The notes beneath the pieces were generated by a model. That model made no database searches. It saw nothing but the letters and a program-made list of their open reading frames with translations, and had not been told where the DNA came from. From Simiduia curdlanivorans (GTDB lineage Bacteria > Pseudomonadota > Gammaproteobacteria > Pseudomonadales > Cellvibrionaceae): a stretch of 64,000 bases of DNA. The translations under genes and the position numbers were made by a program. Shown piece after piece: positions 27,913 through 37,683 of the stretch. Position 1 is the stretch's first letter, and each line of letters starts with the position of its first letter. The DNA is taken from positions 1 to 64,000 of the forward strand of contig NZ_JAUFQG010000004.1 of the NCBI RefSeq assembly GCF_030409605.1, given 5' to 3'.

Positions 27913-29010
27913 CTAGGGCGCATCGATCACCTGCGCATTGTCCACCTTCACGCCCTTGGCATGCGCATCTAAGAAACCGCGCACCCGTTTTATGACGCGG
28001 TCTTGGCTGGGCTCATAAACCGGCATTTGTAACGACACGTAATGCTCATGGCCCGCGCGTTTAGCGGCAACGGCCCGCGCGGATACATCGCTTGGGTCGG
28101 CGATATGCCTGTCTTCATACAAATCCAACATCGGCACCGATAGTTTGGCAATCACCCCAACTAAGTCACCCGCCTCACCCTGCAACTGATTGCGCGCATC
28201 GAGCAGCACAACCGCTCTAAAACCATCAAAGCCCATTTGCGCCACCAGCCTAGCTGCCCGCACAGCGCCGGCGCCCTCGGCGATCAACACCAAATTGAAT
28301 TGGCCGTTATCGTGTAAATGCCGGATGGCCTGGGCTAAGCGGGCATCGACGATGTCGCTGGCGGGTTTGGCCGGTGCTTTGGGCGTGGGCGCCTCCGGTT
28401 CTGGGGTGTTGAGCTGGTCCACAGAGGCCACTGTGCCGCTGGTGTCATCAAATACCTCCTCGGTTTCCGGCCTTGGCGTTGCCGCCGACTCGGCCGACGC
28501 TGTTGCATCGGCGGCAGGCTCGGGTGACGCCGGCAGCTCGCGCTCCGGTACCGGCAAGGCATCCGGAGGCGGCAGGGTTACCATGAGCGTGGTCCAACCA
28601 AATTCCGGTAAGGCCAAGCGCAAGCGCTGCAGTCGCTGTGGGCGTATGGCATGTAAATCCTGATCTTGAACAAACAACACCGCGCCCACTGGCTCGGCAC
28701 TGATCGCGAGGTTAAAAAGTGCCAAGACTTGGTTTTCACCTTCGGGCCACCAGAGCACCTGATCGCTGGGCGTCGCTTGCGCAACGAGGCTCATGTCTCG
28801 TATCGCCCGGCTTTTATAGATAGGTGGTTCCGACGCTACCTCTTTTTCCGCTTCAGTTTCAGCTGCTCCGTCCGCTACCGGCTCTGCTTCCTGTGCCGGC
28901 GCCGCAGCCGTTTCTGGCGCGGTTGTGGGCACTTGCACCTGCGCCTGAGCCCAAGCACCGAGCAGGTAAACAGCCATTATCACCACTAAAAGCCCGTATC
29001 GCACTGGCAT
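27913..29010 (-). CDS. DUF3530-like exported protein
   Basis: This is an exported protein of about 365 residues. A signal peptide or anchor (YGLLVVIMAVYLLGAWAQA) is followed by a long Ala/Glu/Pro-rich segment, an alpha/beta-hydrolase-like core split by a second Pro/Ala/Glu-rich insert (about residues 150-220), and a C-terminal helix. It resembles the DUF3530 family. At the place of the nucleophile elbow it has AEGAG, without a serine, so hydrolase activity is doubtful. The ATG at 29008-29010 touches its GGGAG; a GTG two codons later (29002-29004) has better spacing and may be the true start. It is divergent from rpe. Confidence 0.7.
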   Translation of the reverse strand: MPVRYGLLVVIMAVYLLGAWAQAQVQVPTTAPETAAAPAQEAEPVADGAAETEAEKEVASEPPIYKSRAIRDMSLVAQATPSDQVLWWPEGENQVLALFNLAISAEPVGAVLFVQDQDLHAIRPQRLQRLRLALPEFGWTTLMVTLPPPDALPVPERELPASPEPAADATASAESAATPRPETEEVFDDTSGTVASVDQLNTPEPEAPTPKAPAKPASDIVDARLAQAIRHLHDNGQFNLVLIAEGAGAVRAARLVAQMGFDGFRAVVLLDARNQLQGEAGDLVGVIAKLSVPMLDLYEDRHIADPSDVSARAVAAKRAGHEHYVSLQMPVYEPSQDRVIKRVRGFLDAHAKGVKVDNAQVIDAP

Positions 29011-29122
29011 CTCCCGATAAAGAATAACAACAAGTTTAGTCGCTGCTGAAGTTGCCGTTGCCACTTGGGCTTGCACCGGCAGTTGCGTACAATGGCGCCA
29101 CATTTCTTGCCTTGGATTGATC

Positions 29123-29803
29123 ATGACCGACTATCTCATAGCCCCGTCCATTTTATCGGCCGACTTAGCCCGTTTAGGAGAAGATGTTGACAAGGTGCTA
29201 GCCGCAGGCTCGGATATCGTGCATTTCGACGTGATGGATAACCACTATGTGCCCAACCTCACCTTTGGCCCCATGGTGTGCAAAGCGCTGCGTAAATACG
29301 GCATTACCGCGCCCATCGATGTGCACTTAATGGTTGAGCCAGTGGACGACTTGATCGTGCAATTCGCCGATGCCGGCGCCAGCTACATTACCTTTCACCC
29401 AGAAGCCTCGAAGCACGTGGATAGGTCGCTACAGCTGATCATCGACAAGGGCTGTAAGGCCGGTTTAGTGTTAAACCCCGCGACGCCGGTAGATATCGTA
29501 AAACCGGTGTTGCACAAACTCGATATGTTGCTACTGATGTCGGTGAACCCAGGTTTCGGCGGTCAAAAATTCATTCCGCAGACCCTGGATAAATTGCGCG
29601 AGGCGCGCGCCCTACTCGACGCGCAAAGCGCCAAAAGCGGACAAAAAATTCGCTTGGAAATTGACGGTGGCGTAACGCCAAGCAATATCGCCGACATTGC
29701 CCGCGCCGGTGCCGATACCTTCGTGGCTGGTTCGGCCATTTTTGGCGCCTCGAGTTATGAAAGCGCCATCGCCGCTATGCGCGCGGAACTGGCCAAGGCG
29801 TAA
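29123..29803 (+). CDS. rpe: Ribulose-phosphate 3-epimerase
   Basis: Rpe interconverts ribulose 5-phosphate and xylulose 5-phosphate in the pentose phosphate pathway. The 226-residue TIM barrel shows APSILSADLARL, the metal ligands in FDVMDNHYVPN and HLMVEP, and MSVNPGFGGQ. The ATG at 29123 is chosen over an in-frame TTG two codons upstream. It is followed after ten bases by gph, the usual partner in gammaproteobacteria. Confidence 0.97.
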   Translation: MTDYLIAPSILSADLARLGEDVDKVLAAGSDIVHFDVMDNHYVPNLTFGPMVCKALRKYGITAPIDVHLMVEPVDDLIVQFADAGASYITFHPEASKHVDRSLQLIIDKGCKAGLVLNPATPVDIVKPVLHKLDMLLLMSVNPGFGGQKFIPQTLDKLREARALLDAQSAKSGQKIRLEIDGGVTPSNIADIARAGADTFVAGSAIFGASSYESAIAAMRAELAKA

Positions 29804-29813
29804 TAACTCACTT

Positions 29814-30488
29814 ATGAAAACATTGCGCGATCTTTGCCAGGGCCAACTGCCTAAGTTGGTACTGTTTGATTTGGATGGCACCTTAATCGATTCGGTACCC
29901 GACATCGCCACTGCCACCGACACCATGCTGACCTCGCTCGGCGCCGAGCCCGCAGGCGAGGCCAAGGTGCGCAGCTGGGTGGGCAATGGCGCGGCCACCT
30001 TGGTGGCGCGGGCGCTGCAAGATGCTGGTATAGAAGCTGGCCAACAAGAAGTCGCTATGACCCTATGGCGCGCCGCTTACACCCTCTGCTGCACGCGCCA
30101 AACCCGGCTCTACCCGGGCGCCATGGAGCTCCTGCGAGCCCTGAGTGACGCCGATATCGACATGGCCTTAGTAACCAATAAACCGGTGCAATTTGCCCAA
30201 CCGATTTTGCAGCATTTGGGCATTGCCCGTTATTTTCGCTTGGTGTTGGGTGGCGAGTGCGTGGCCGAGAAAAAGCCGGCGCCCGATATGCTGCTCGAGG
30301 CCATAGCAGATGCCGGGTGCGACAAAGCTTTATGCGTGATGGTGGGCGACTCGAGTGCCGATATTAACGCCGCAAAAAATGCCGGTATCGCCGTGGTCGC
30401 GGTCAACTTTGGCTACGATAATGGCGCACCAGTGGCCAGCTTAAACCCGACCTTGGTGATCGATTCTCTCAGCGCCCTGGTGCAGTAA
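29814..30488 (+). CDS. gph: Phosphoglycolate phosphatase
   Basis: Gph is a HAD-family hydrolase that removes 2-phosphoglycolate formed during DNA repair. The 224-residue protein has motif I FDLDGTLIDS, motif II (LVTNK), motif III lysine (EKKPAP) and motif IV GDSSADI. The ATG at 29814 is chosen because upstream sequence overlaps rpe. In enterobacteria rpe and gph precede trpS; here they lie near the trpEGDC genes. Confidence 0.93.
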   Translation: MKTLRDLCQGQLPKLVLFDLDGTLIDSVPDIATATDTMLTSLGAEPAGEAKVRSWVGNGAATLVARALQDAGIEAGQQEVAMTLWRAAYTLCCTRQTRLYPGAMELLRALSDADIDMALVTNKPVQFAQPILQHLGIARYFRLVLGGECVAEKKPAPDMLLEAIADAGCDKALCVMVGDSSADINAAKNAGIAVVAVNFGYDNGAPVASLNPTLVIDSLSALVQ

Positions 30489-30620
30489 ATTAACTCGGCG
30501 ATTTTTACCGCAAAGGTTTTCTGACACTGGTTTTAAGCCGCTTTTTTCGCTTAGCACTTTGTTGCCGCATCGCACTTTTCCGAGCCAAGCCCCGCTAAAC
30601 TTCCGTCGCCGCGGCTAGGC

Positions 30621-32786
30621 TTAAGGCGCCAGCTCATCACCTGAGCTGGCAGGCGCTCGAATCACGTCATCCCATAGGTTCCAGCGATGACTATCGGTAT
30701 CTTTGCGCTTGCCGCGAATCCAATAATCGGTGAGTTTTGTCAGTGTGCCGTCGGCGCGACGCACTTGAAACCACTGCGACATATACAGTACGAACTCCAA
30801 ATCATTACTGCTCAGCGGCATGGCCATGGGCACTGCAGGCAGTGCCGGCTGCGGCACCACCACGGCAAATTCTGGGTAGAGTAAAGTCCAAGCGGAGGCG
30901 CCGGCCGCACCAAAGATCACCGCGTCCAAATCCACTTTATCGCCGCGCAAAAATTCGCGCGGTGAACTAATTTCCGCCACGCGCCAATTGGGCAGGGCTT
31001 GATGTAAAGAGCCGGCAAGGTAATAGGTGTTTGGCACACCCAATCTCAGGCGATTACTGCTGCCGATTTCCTGCCACTCGCGCAATTCTGTGCGGCGAGA
31101 TTTACGCACCAACAGCGCGAGGCTTTCCTGGTAGTGTGGCGCCGCTAAGGTAAAGTTTGCGATGGCACTGGGCGTCATGGCAACACCGGCGGTCATGTCT
31201 AAGTAGCGCGCATCCAATAGGCGTTTTGCATCTTTTCGGTAGACCCGCACAAACTCTACCGCAACACCCAAATCGCGCGCCAACTGATGCCATATTTCCA
31301 CATCCAAACCGACCAAATCGCCCTGCTGATTGTGGAACGCATAGGGCAACCAATCTCTAAAATAACCCACGCGCAAGAGCTTGCGCGCTTGAATGCGGGC
31401 AAGGGTATTGCCGGCGGGCTCCTGCGGCAACACGGCGGGTACTTGCAACGTATTTTTACTCGGCGCCTTGGTTAAAAGTAAATCGCGACTGATGAACTCA
31501 GAGTAGGCGGTGTAATCGTGGCCAACCATTTTGTAAAGGCTGCGCAAAGTCAGCGACATAACCACCACCAACAGCAGTGTGGCAACCACAAAACGCAACA
31601 GCGCCTTAACACTCCAGCGCCATTTATGATCGGCGCCGCTGGCCACCAAAATCGCAAGCACCACCACAAACATCACCGAGGTCATGGCACCTAAACGATT
31701 GGAGATAATATTTTCCGACACCAAAAATAATTCAAAGAATTCGGCCGGAATTTTGTAGCTGTGCAATAAGCTTGGCACGGCATTAAAACTGGAGCCGAAC
31801 AGGTTCACCAAACCGCTTAATAACAACTGGGGATAATCGGCAATGGCCACTGGCTCGCCGCCAAACCAACCGGCGAATAACACAAATAACAGTGCCATCA
31901 ACTTGCCGGCAACCGGCAATGAAAAAGCCGCCGGCACCACCACTTCCACCAAGTTGGCTTGGGGCGAGGCGTGCTCGTAGGAGCGCAAAAATAACTTGCG
32001 GGTGTTCTCGGCGATGATCGGTAGCACGATAAATAAATTGCCCGTGGCGAAGGCGGTAATCAAGGCGTCTTTGCTGATATTCAACACCTCGCTGTAGCGC
32101 CACTTGGTCAAGGTTTTCACCAGCATGGGAAAGAGCCAAAAGGTCAGCACGAGGCAGAGCAAGGTCAGCGTCACCAAATACACATACAGGCCCTTTAAAT
32201 CCTCCAGCTCCAAGGTACCGGCAGCGCTGGCGGCAATGGCGAACACACCAACCGGCGCCGTCTTCATTACCAGCGCCGCCATTTCACCGATGGCAGATTG
32301 CAAGGAATCAATCAGCTTTAAAAAGTCGTTATTTTGGCCGAGCCGCAATACTGCCACCCCCAAAAACAGCGAGAACACCACCACCGCGGGCACGGCACCG
32401 GCGCCCAGCGCAGAAAAAATATTGGCAGGCAGAAAATTAGCTAAAAAATCAAAGCGCTGCGCCGGCTCTAACATCGATGGGCTGAAATAAGAGGCCGAGG
32501 TCCAATCGGGAAAGGACAAAGTTGCCAAGGCAATCAGCACCAAGGTAAAGCCCCACAAAATAGCCAAGACTAAGGCGCCATATTTAGCCAGGGCCTTGGC
32601 TTGCCCCCTATTCAAGGCACCAACCGCCGCCACCAGCGACACCATGATGTAGGGCAGCACGGTCATCTGCAGCAACCCTAAAAAGATATCGCCGACAATA
32701 TTCAGCGCCGTCATGCGCTCGCCGAAGCCCACACCCGCAGCCAAGCCCAACAACAAGCCTAAAATAATTTTTGTGGATAGCGACAT
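30621..32786 (-). CDS. Dicarboxylate/amino acid:cation symporter fused to a periplasmic binding domain
   Basis: This is a 721-residue fusion. Residues 1 to about 420 are a DAACS/GltP-type symporter with many membrane helices, the GDIFLGLLQMTVLPYI start region and an AGTVPAVV-like GAGAVPAVVVFSL segment. A final membrane helix near 395-415 leads to an SBP_bac_3-like domain of about 260 residues (LLRVGYFRDWLPYAF, GLDVEIWHQLARDLG, MTAGVAMTP). The binding domain would be periplasmic and may capture substrate or sense it. ATG at 32784-32786 has AGGAA ten bases upstream. The two halves are in one frame without a break. The substrate is not known; dicarboxylates or acidic amino acids are likely. Confidence 0.85.
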   Translation of the reverse strand: MSLSTKIILGLLLGLAAGVGFGERMTALNIVGDIFLGLLQMTVLPYIMVSLVAAVGALNRGQAKALAKYGALVLAILWGFTLVLIALATLSFPDWTSASYFSPSMLEPAQRFDFLANFLPANIFSALGAGAVPAVVVFSLFLGVAVLRLGQNNDFLKLIDSLQSAIGEMAALVMKTAPVGVFAIAASAAGTLELEDLKGLYVYLVTLTLLCLVLTFWLFPMLVKTLTKWRYSEVLNISKDALITAFATGNLFIVLPIIAENTRKLFLRSYEHASPQANLVEVVVPAAFSLPVAGKLMALLFVLFAGWFGGEPVAIADYPQLLLSGLVNLFGSSFNAVPSLLHSYKIPAEFFELFLVSENIISNRLGAMTSVMFVVVLAILVASGADHKWRWSVKALLRFVVATLLLVVVMSLTLRSLYKMVGHDYTAYSEFISRDLLLTKAPSKNTLQVPAVLPQEPAGNTLARIQARKLLRVGYFRDWLPYAFHNQQGDLVGLDVEIWHQLARDLGVAVEFVRVYRKDAKRLLDARYLDMTAGVAMTPSAIANFTLAAPHYQESLALLVRKSRRTELREWQEIGSSNRLRLGVPNTYYLAGSLHQALPNWRVAEISSPREFLRGDKVDLDAVIFGAAGASAWTLLYPEFAVVVPQPALPAVPMAMPLSSNDLEFVLYMSQWFQVRRADGTLTKLTDYWIRGKRKDTDSHRWNLWDDVIRAPASSGDELAP

Positions 32787-33140
32787 CAAACAAGGTTCCT
32801 GAATATAGAAGTCATACAACGGTAGCTGATCGGCCAGCCAAGCGGGGCATTATCGGCCAAACCACCCAGCGTTGGTACTCACTGGGCGGAAAGATGCAAC
32901 AGCAGCAACAAAAAAGCCGCTGATTGGCACAGATCCAAGGGCCAAGGTAGGCAAGACTGGCTCTTTTCAGTACACTAGCGCACCTCTAGGAACGACCCGT
33001 TTGGAGCACAGTGTGCAATTGGATACCTTCATGGCCCCAATTCTGCAGCAAGCCGCCTGCTTGCGATGGCGTAGCTGATTTAACACCAGTTAGCCCATGG
33101 CTCTGCCATGCCTGTCGCCACATAAAACCAAGGGTTCCCC
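32787..33140. other. Divergent intergenic region ahead of trpE
   Basis: These 354 bases separate the symporter fusion from trpE. A short plus-strand frame with ATG at 33031 and stop at 33078 encodes 15 residues with a single tryptophan (LRWRS end), and a small CATGG/CCATG hairpin follows it. This is too weak to call a trp leader. No convincing promoter boxes, tRNA or terminator were found. Confidence 0.5.
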
Positions 33141-34607
33141 ATGACACCGGATCAGTTTGACCAACTTTGCCTGCAAGGCTTCAACCGCATTCCTTTAACG
33201 CGCGAGTTGCTAGCCGACTTAGACACACCCCTATCGTCCTATTTAAAATTCGCCAAAGGCCCCTATTCCTATTTGCTGGAATCGGTACAGGGCGGTGAGA
33301 AATGGGGCCGTTACTCGATCATCGGCCTGCCCGCACGGCAAGTACTGCGCGTCACCGGCGACGACATTGCCATCGAAATTGACGGCGAGATCGTAGAGCA
33401 GCACCAATCCGCCGACCCGCTTGCCTTCGTCGACGACTACAAAGCCCGCTTCAAAGCGCCCGAGCTAGACGGCCTGCCGCGTTTTAACGGCGGCCTTGTG
33501 GGCTATTTCGGCTACGACTGTGTGCGCTATGTGGAGCCGAAATTAAAAGCCAGCCAACCGAAAGATGTGATCGGCACGCCGGATATTCTATTGATGGTGT
33601 CGGACGAGCTGTTAGTGTTCGACAACTTAGCCGGTAAACTCATTTTAATCGTCCACGCCGACAGCGCCGAGCCGCTGGCCTACCAGAAGGCACAGGCGCG
33701 CCTAGATCAACTGGAAGCGCGACTGGCCGAGCCAGCGCCCAAAACCGCCGCCATGCGGTTAAAAGGTGAAGCGGCGCGGGAAGCGGATTTCACCTCCAGC
33801 TTTGGCGAGCAGAACTTCAACCAAGCCGTGGCGAAAATCAAAGATTACGTATTGGCCGGCGACACCATGCAAGTAGTGGTATCGCAGCGTTTATCCATTC
33901 CCTTTAGCGCCGAGCCGTTAAACCTTTACCGCGCCCTGCGCTGCTTGAACCCCTCGCCCTACATGTACTTTTTAGACTTGGGCGATCACCAAGTGGTTGG
34001 CTCAAGCCCGGAAATTTTGGCCCGTTTCGAAGATGGCGAAGTCACGGTTCGGCCCATCGCCGGCACCCGCCGCCGCGGCCATACGGAAGCCGAAGATCTA
34101 GCACTCGAGCAAGATCTTGTGAACGATCCAAAAGAAATTGCCGAGCATTTAATGCTCATCGACTTAGGCCGCAACGATGTCGGTCGCGTCGCCAACACCG
34201 GCACCGTGAAGCTCACCGACAAAATGGTGGTAGAGCGCTACAGCCACGTGATGCACATCACCTCCAACGTCACCGGCCAGGTAAAAGACGGGCTGACGGC
34301 GATGGATGTCTTGCGCGCAGCATTACCAGCCGGCACCCTATCGGGCGCGCCGAAGATTCGCGCCATGGAAATTATCGACGAACTCGAAAGCGAAAAGCGC
34401 GGCATCTACGGCGGCGCTATCGGCTATTTAGCTTGGAACGGCGCCATGGATACCGCCATTGCCATTCGTACCGCGGTGATTAAAAACGGCACCCTCTATA
34501 TTCAAGCCGGTGCCGGCGTGGTGGCGGATTCGGTGCCGGCACTGGAGTGGAAAGAAACAATGAACAAAGCACGCGCCATGTTCCGCGCCGTCGACATGGT
34601 TCTATAA
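33141..34607 (+). CDS. trpE: Anthranilate synthase component I
   Basis: TrpE makes anthranilate from chorismate with ammonia delivered by TrpG, the first step of tryptophan synthesis. The 488-residue protein has the feedback site LLES near the N-terminus and the chorismate-binding C-terminal half (PSPYMYFL, PIAGTRRRG, RNDVGRV, GAPKIRAMEII). trpG follows after 13 bases. In Pseudomonas trpE lies apart from trpGDC, while here the four genes are contiguous. Confidence 0.97.
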   Translation: MTPDQFDQLCLQGFNRIPLTRELLADLDTPLSSYLKFAKGPYSYLLESVQGGEKWGRYSIIGLPARQVLRVTGDDIAIEIDGEIVEQHQSADPLAFVDDYKARFKAPELDGLPRFNGGLVGYFGYDCVRYVEPKLKASQPKDVIGTPDILLMVSDELLVFDNLAGKLILIVHADSAEPLAYQKAQARLDQLEARLAEPAPKTAAMRLKGEAAREADFTSSFGEQNFNQAVAKIKDYVLAGDTMQVVVSQRLSIPFSAEPLNLYRALRCLNPSPYMYFLDLGDHQVVGSSPEILARFEDGEVTVRPIAGTRRRGHTEAEDLALEQDLVNDPKEIAEHLMLIDLGRNDVGRVANTGTVKLTDKMVVERYSHVMHITSNVTGQVKDGLTAMDVLRAALPAGTLSGAPKIRAMEIIDELESEKRGIYGGAIGYLAWNGAMDTAIAIRTAVIKNGTLYIQAGAGVVADSVPALEWKETMNKARAMFRAVDMVL

Positions 34608-34620
34608 GGGGGTCATCGCA

Positions 34621-35199
34621 ATGTTACTCATGATTGATAATTACGACTCCTTTACCTACAACGTGGTGCAGTACTTAGCCGAGCTTAAGGCCGAGGTAAA
34701 AGTGGTGCGCAATGATGAAATTAGCGTGGCCGACATAGCCCAATTAGCGCCCGAGCGCATTGTGGTATCGCCCGGCCCCTGCACGCCCAATGAAGCGGGC
34801 ATTTCCATGGCGGCGATCGAAGCCTACGCAGGCAAGCTGCCGATCCTCGGCGTTTGTCTGGGCCACCAATCCATCGGCCAAGTGTTCGGCGGTAAAATTG
34901 TGCGCGCGCGCGCCGTTATGCACGGAAAAACCTCGCCCATTTATCACAACAACGTGGGCGTGTTTAAGGGCTTAAAAAATCCGCTCGTGTGCACCCGCTA
35001 TCACTCGCTGGTGATCGACAAGGCGAGCCTACCCGACTGTCTGGAAATTACCGCCTGGACTCAGCACGACGATGGCTCCATGGACGAAATCATGGGCGTG
35101 CGCCATAAAAGCTTAAACGTGGAAGGCGTACAATTTCACCCGGAATCTATTTTGTCGGAACAGGGTCACGAGCTGTTCGATAACTTTTTAAAATCTTAA
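34621..35199 (+). CDS. trpG: Anthranilate synthase component II (glutamine amidotransferase)
   Basis: TrpG is the class I glutaminase subunit that feeds ammonia to TrpE; homologues may also serve PabB. The 192-residue protein has the oxyanion strand SPGPCTPNEAG, the nucleophile cysteine in GVCLGHQ, and the His-Glu pair in QFHPES. It lies between trpE and trpD with short gaps. Confidence 0.97.
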   Translation: MLLMIDNYDSFTYNVVQYLAELKAEVKVVRNDEISVADIAQLAPERIVVSPGPCTPNEAGISMAAIEAYAGKLPILGVCLGHQSIGQVFGGKIVRARAVMHGKTSPIYHNNVGVFKGLKNPLVCTRYHSLVIDKASLPDCLEITAWTQHDDGSMDEIMGVRHKSLNVEGVQFHPESILSEQGHELFDNFLKS

Positions 35200-35215
35200 G
35201 GGGTGCAAGACCTAA

Positions 35216-36253
35216 ATGGATATTAAAGCAGCACTCAATCATATCGCCCAAGGCCTGTCCCTTAGCCAAGCTGAGATGACCGCGTTAATGCGCACGGTGA
35301 TGACCGGCGCCGCCACCCCAGCACAAATTGGCGCCCTGCTCATGGGCTTGCGCATGAAGAGCGAGTCCATCGACGAGATCACCGGTGCCGCCAGCGTTAT
35401 GCGCGAATTGGCGGCGAAGGTGGATATCGATCAAACCCATTTGGTCGACACCTGCGGCACCGGTGGCGACGGCGCCAATTTGTTTAATGTCTCCACCGCT
35501 GCCGCCTTCGTAGTGGCGGCCAGTGGTGGCCGGGTTGCCAAGCACGGCAACCGCTCCGTTTCCAGCTCCACCGGCAGCGCCGATGTATTGGAAGCCGCCG
35601 GCGTTCATTTAGACCTGAGCCCAGAGCAAGTTAAAAAATGCATCGATACCTTAGGTGTGGGCTTTATGTTTGCGCCCGCGCACCACAGCGCCATGAAACA
35701 CGCCATTGGCCCGCGCCGCGAGATGGGCTTGCGCACGATTTTTAATATGCTCGGCCCCATGACTAACCCCGCCATGGTCAAGCGCCAGGTGATTGGGGTG
35801 TTTAACAAAGCCCTGTGCCGCGCTATGGCCGAAGTGTTATCCCGCCTCGGCTCGGAGCACGTGCTTGTGGTGCACGCCGAAGACGGCCTTGATGAAATCT
35901 CTCTGGCCGCGCCAACCCACGTGGCCGAGCTCAAAGCTGGTAGCATTACTGAATACACCATCAAACCGGAAGACTTTGGTTTGGCCAGTCAAAGTTTGGC
36001 CGGTTTATCCGTCGATAACGCCGAGCAATCCTTAGCCCTAATCAAAAACGCATTAGGCAAACGCGACAATGAGGCCGCCCACAAGGCCGCTGACATTATC
36101 GCTCTCAACGCTGGCGCCGCGATTTATGTCAGCGGTATTGCCAGCTCGCTGGCACAAGGTATAGCCATGGCCCAAGACGCCATCGGCTCCGGCCTTGCCA
36201 AGGAAAAAATTCAGGAACTCGCCGCCTTCACCGACTGTTTAAAGTCGGCGTAG
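35216..36253 (+). CDS. trpD: Anthranilate phosphoribosyltransferase
   Basis: TrpD joins anthranilate to PRPP, the second step of tryptophan synthesis. The 345-residue protein has the glycine-rich PRPP motif DTCGTGGDG, the KHGNRSVSS segment, and the GPMTNPA loop. It lies 16 bases after trpG and 27 before trpC. Confidence 0.97.
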   Translation: MDIKAALNHIAQGLSLSQAEMTALMRTVMTGAATPAQIGALLMGLRMKSESIDEITGAASVMRELAAKVDIDQTHLVDTCGTGGDGANLFNVSTAAAFVVAASGGRVAKHGNRSVSSSTGSADVLEAAGVHLDLSPEQVKKCIDTLGVGFMFAPAHHSAMKHAIGPRREMGLRTIFNMLGPMTNPAMVKRQVIGVFNKALCRAMAEVLSRLGSEHVLVVHAEDGLDEISLAAPTHVAELKAGSITEYTIKPEDFGLASQSLAGLSVDNAEQSLALIKNALGKRDNEAAHKAADIIALNAGAAIYVSGIASSLAQGIAMAQDAIGSGLAKEKIQELAAFTDCLKSA

Positions 36254-36280
36254 CACTCAAACATACAACTAGGCTTTCCC

Positions 36281-37078
36281 ATGACAGACACACCTGACGT
36301 GCTCAAAAAAATATTGGCACGCAAGCAAGAAGAAATCGCCGAGCGCAGCGCGAAAATCAGCGTGCAACAACTGTTGGCTACGGCCAAGACGCAGTCACCG
36401 GTGCGCGGCTTTGTTGCCGCTATCGAGCGCAAGTTGGCACAGCAGCAAGCCGCGGTTATTGCCGAAGTGAAAAAAGCGTCGCCATCCAAAGGCGTTATCC
36501 GAGCCAATTTCGAGCCCACAGAAATTGCCAAGAGCTATGAAAAAGGCGGTGCCGCCTGCCTGTCTGTACTCACCGATGCCGACTTTTTCCAAGGCCATGA
36601 AACCTACCTAAAACAGGCTCGCGCCGCCACCAGCCTGCCGGTCATTCGTAAAGACTTTATTATCGACGACTACCAAATTGCCGAGGCCCGCGCTATCGGT
36701 GCCGACTGCATATTGCTTATCGTCTCGGCGCTAAGCCGCAGCCAACTACACGATCTCAATAAAACCGCGCTCGAGCTGGGCATGGACGTGTTAGTCGAAG
36801 TTCACGATCGCGCCGAGCTCGACCTTGCACTCGAATTACCTAACAAATTAATAGGCATCAACAACCGCAATTTACACACTTTCGAAACTAGCCTCGAGAC
36901 TACCTTTAGCCTGTTGCCCCACATCGACAGCGGCCGCATTGTGGTCAGCGAGTCGGGCATACACAATATCGACGACGTCAAGATTATGCGCGGCCACGAT
37001 GTTAATACCTTCCTCGTGGGCGAAGCCTTCATGCGCGACGAAGAGCCCGGGCGTCGACTGATGGAAATGTTTAACTAA
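36281..37078 (+). CDS. trpC: Indole-3-glycerol phosphate synthase
   Basis: TrpC closes the indole ring from carboxyphenylaminodeoxyribulose phosphate. This is a single-function TIM barrel of 265 residues without a fused TrpF. Motifs include EVKKASPSKG, LSVLTDADFFQG, RKDFIID and GINNRNL. Its stop overlaps the next start (TAATG). Confidence 0.97.
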   Translation: MTDTPDVLKKILARKQEEIAERSAKISVQQLLATAKTQSPVRGFVAAIERKLAQQQAAVIAEVKKASPSKGVIRANFEPTEIAKSYEKGGAACLSVLTDADFFQGHETYLKQARAATSLPVIRKDFIIDDYQIAEARAIGADCILLIVSALSRSQLHDLNKTALELGMDVLVEVHDRAELDLALELPNKLIGINNRNLHTFETSLETTFSLLPHIDSGRIVVSESGIHNIDDVKIMRGHDVNTFLVGEAFMRDEEPGRRLMEMFN

Positions 37079-37671
37079 TGAGCGACGCACTGGCCTTTCT
37101 GCATCAGTACCCAGTGCTGTTGTGCTGCGCCATTTTTTGCGCGCGCTTATTAGATGTGAGTTTAGGCACCCTACGCACCTTGATGGTATTTCGTGGCTAT
37201 CGCGCGCTGTCTGCTTTTGTCGGTTTTTTCGAAGTGTTGTTATGGGTTGCTGCCGCCAGCCAGGTCATTACCCATCTCGACCAGTGGTACTTAGCCGTAG
37301 CCTACGCCGCCGGTTTTGCCGCCGGTAATTACGTCGGCATCACCATCGAAGCGAAGCTCGCCATGGGACGCGAACTGGTGCGCATTGTCACGGAAAGCCC
37401 CGATATCTGCCTAGCCAAAGAACTGCGCAAGCACAACTATTCAGTAATTGAATTAGCGGCGCGCTTCGACGATGAAAAAGATGTCGAAATTTTGCTGATC
37501 TCGGAGAGCCGCAAACGCATCCCCGATTTATGCCGTCTGGTGAATAGCATTGACCCCAGCGCTTTCTACACCACTTCGGATATCAAAAAGCAATTTCAAG
37601 TCGATCAACTCCTCAACACTGAACGACCACTCATCAACGCCGGTTGGCGGGTGGTTGGCAAGCGCAAATAG
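37078..37671 (+). CDS. UPF0316 (DUF2179/DUF5698) membrane protein
   Basis: This is a 197-residue protein with three probable membrane helices in its first 95 residues (CAIFCARLLDVSLGTLRT is the family hallmark) and a cytoplasmic DUF2179-like domain. The function is unknown. Its ATG overlaps the trpC stop by one base, so it is translationally coupled to the tryptophan genes. Whether this reflects a role in tryptophan metabolism or only operon convenience cannot be told from the sequence. Confidence 0.85.
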   Translation: MSDALAFLHQYPVLLCCAIFCARLLDVSLGTLRTLMVFRGYRALSAFVGFFEVLLWVAAASQVITHLDQWYLAVAYAAGFAAGNYVGITIEAKLAMGRELVRIVTESPDICLAKELRKHNYSVIELAARFDDEKDVEILLISESRKRIPDLCRLVNSIDPSAFYTTSDIKKQFQVDQLLNTERPLINAGWRVVGKRK

Positions 37672-37683
37672 CGCGGAGATTCC

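Noticed and set aside
33031..33078. Possible trp leader peptide ahead of trpE
   Set aside because: It has a single Trp codon, no tandem Trp codons, and no clear terminator/antiterminator pair before trpE.
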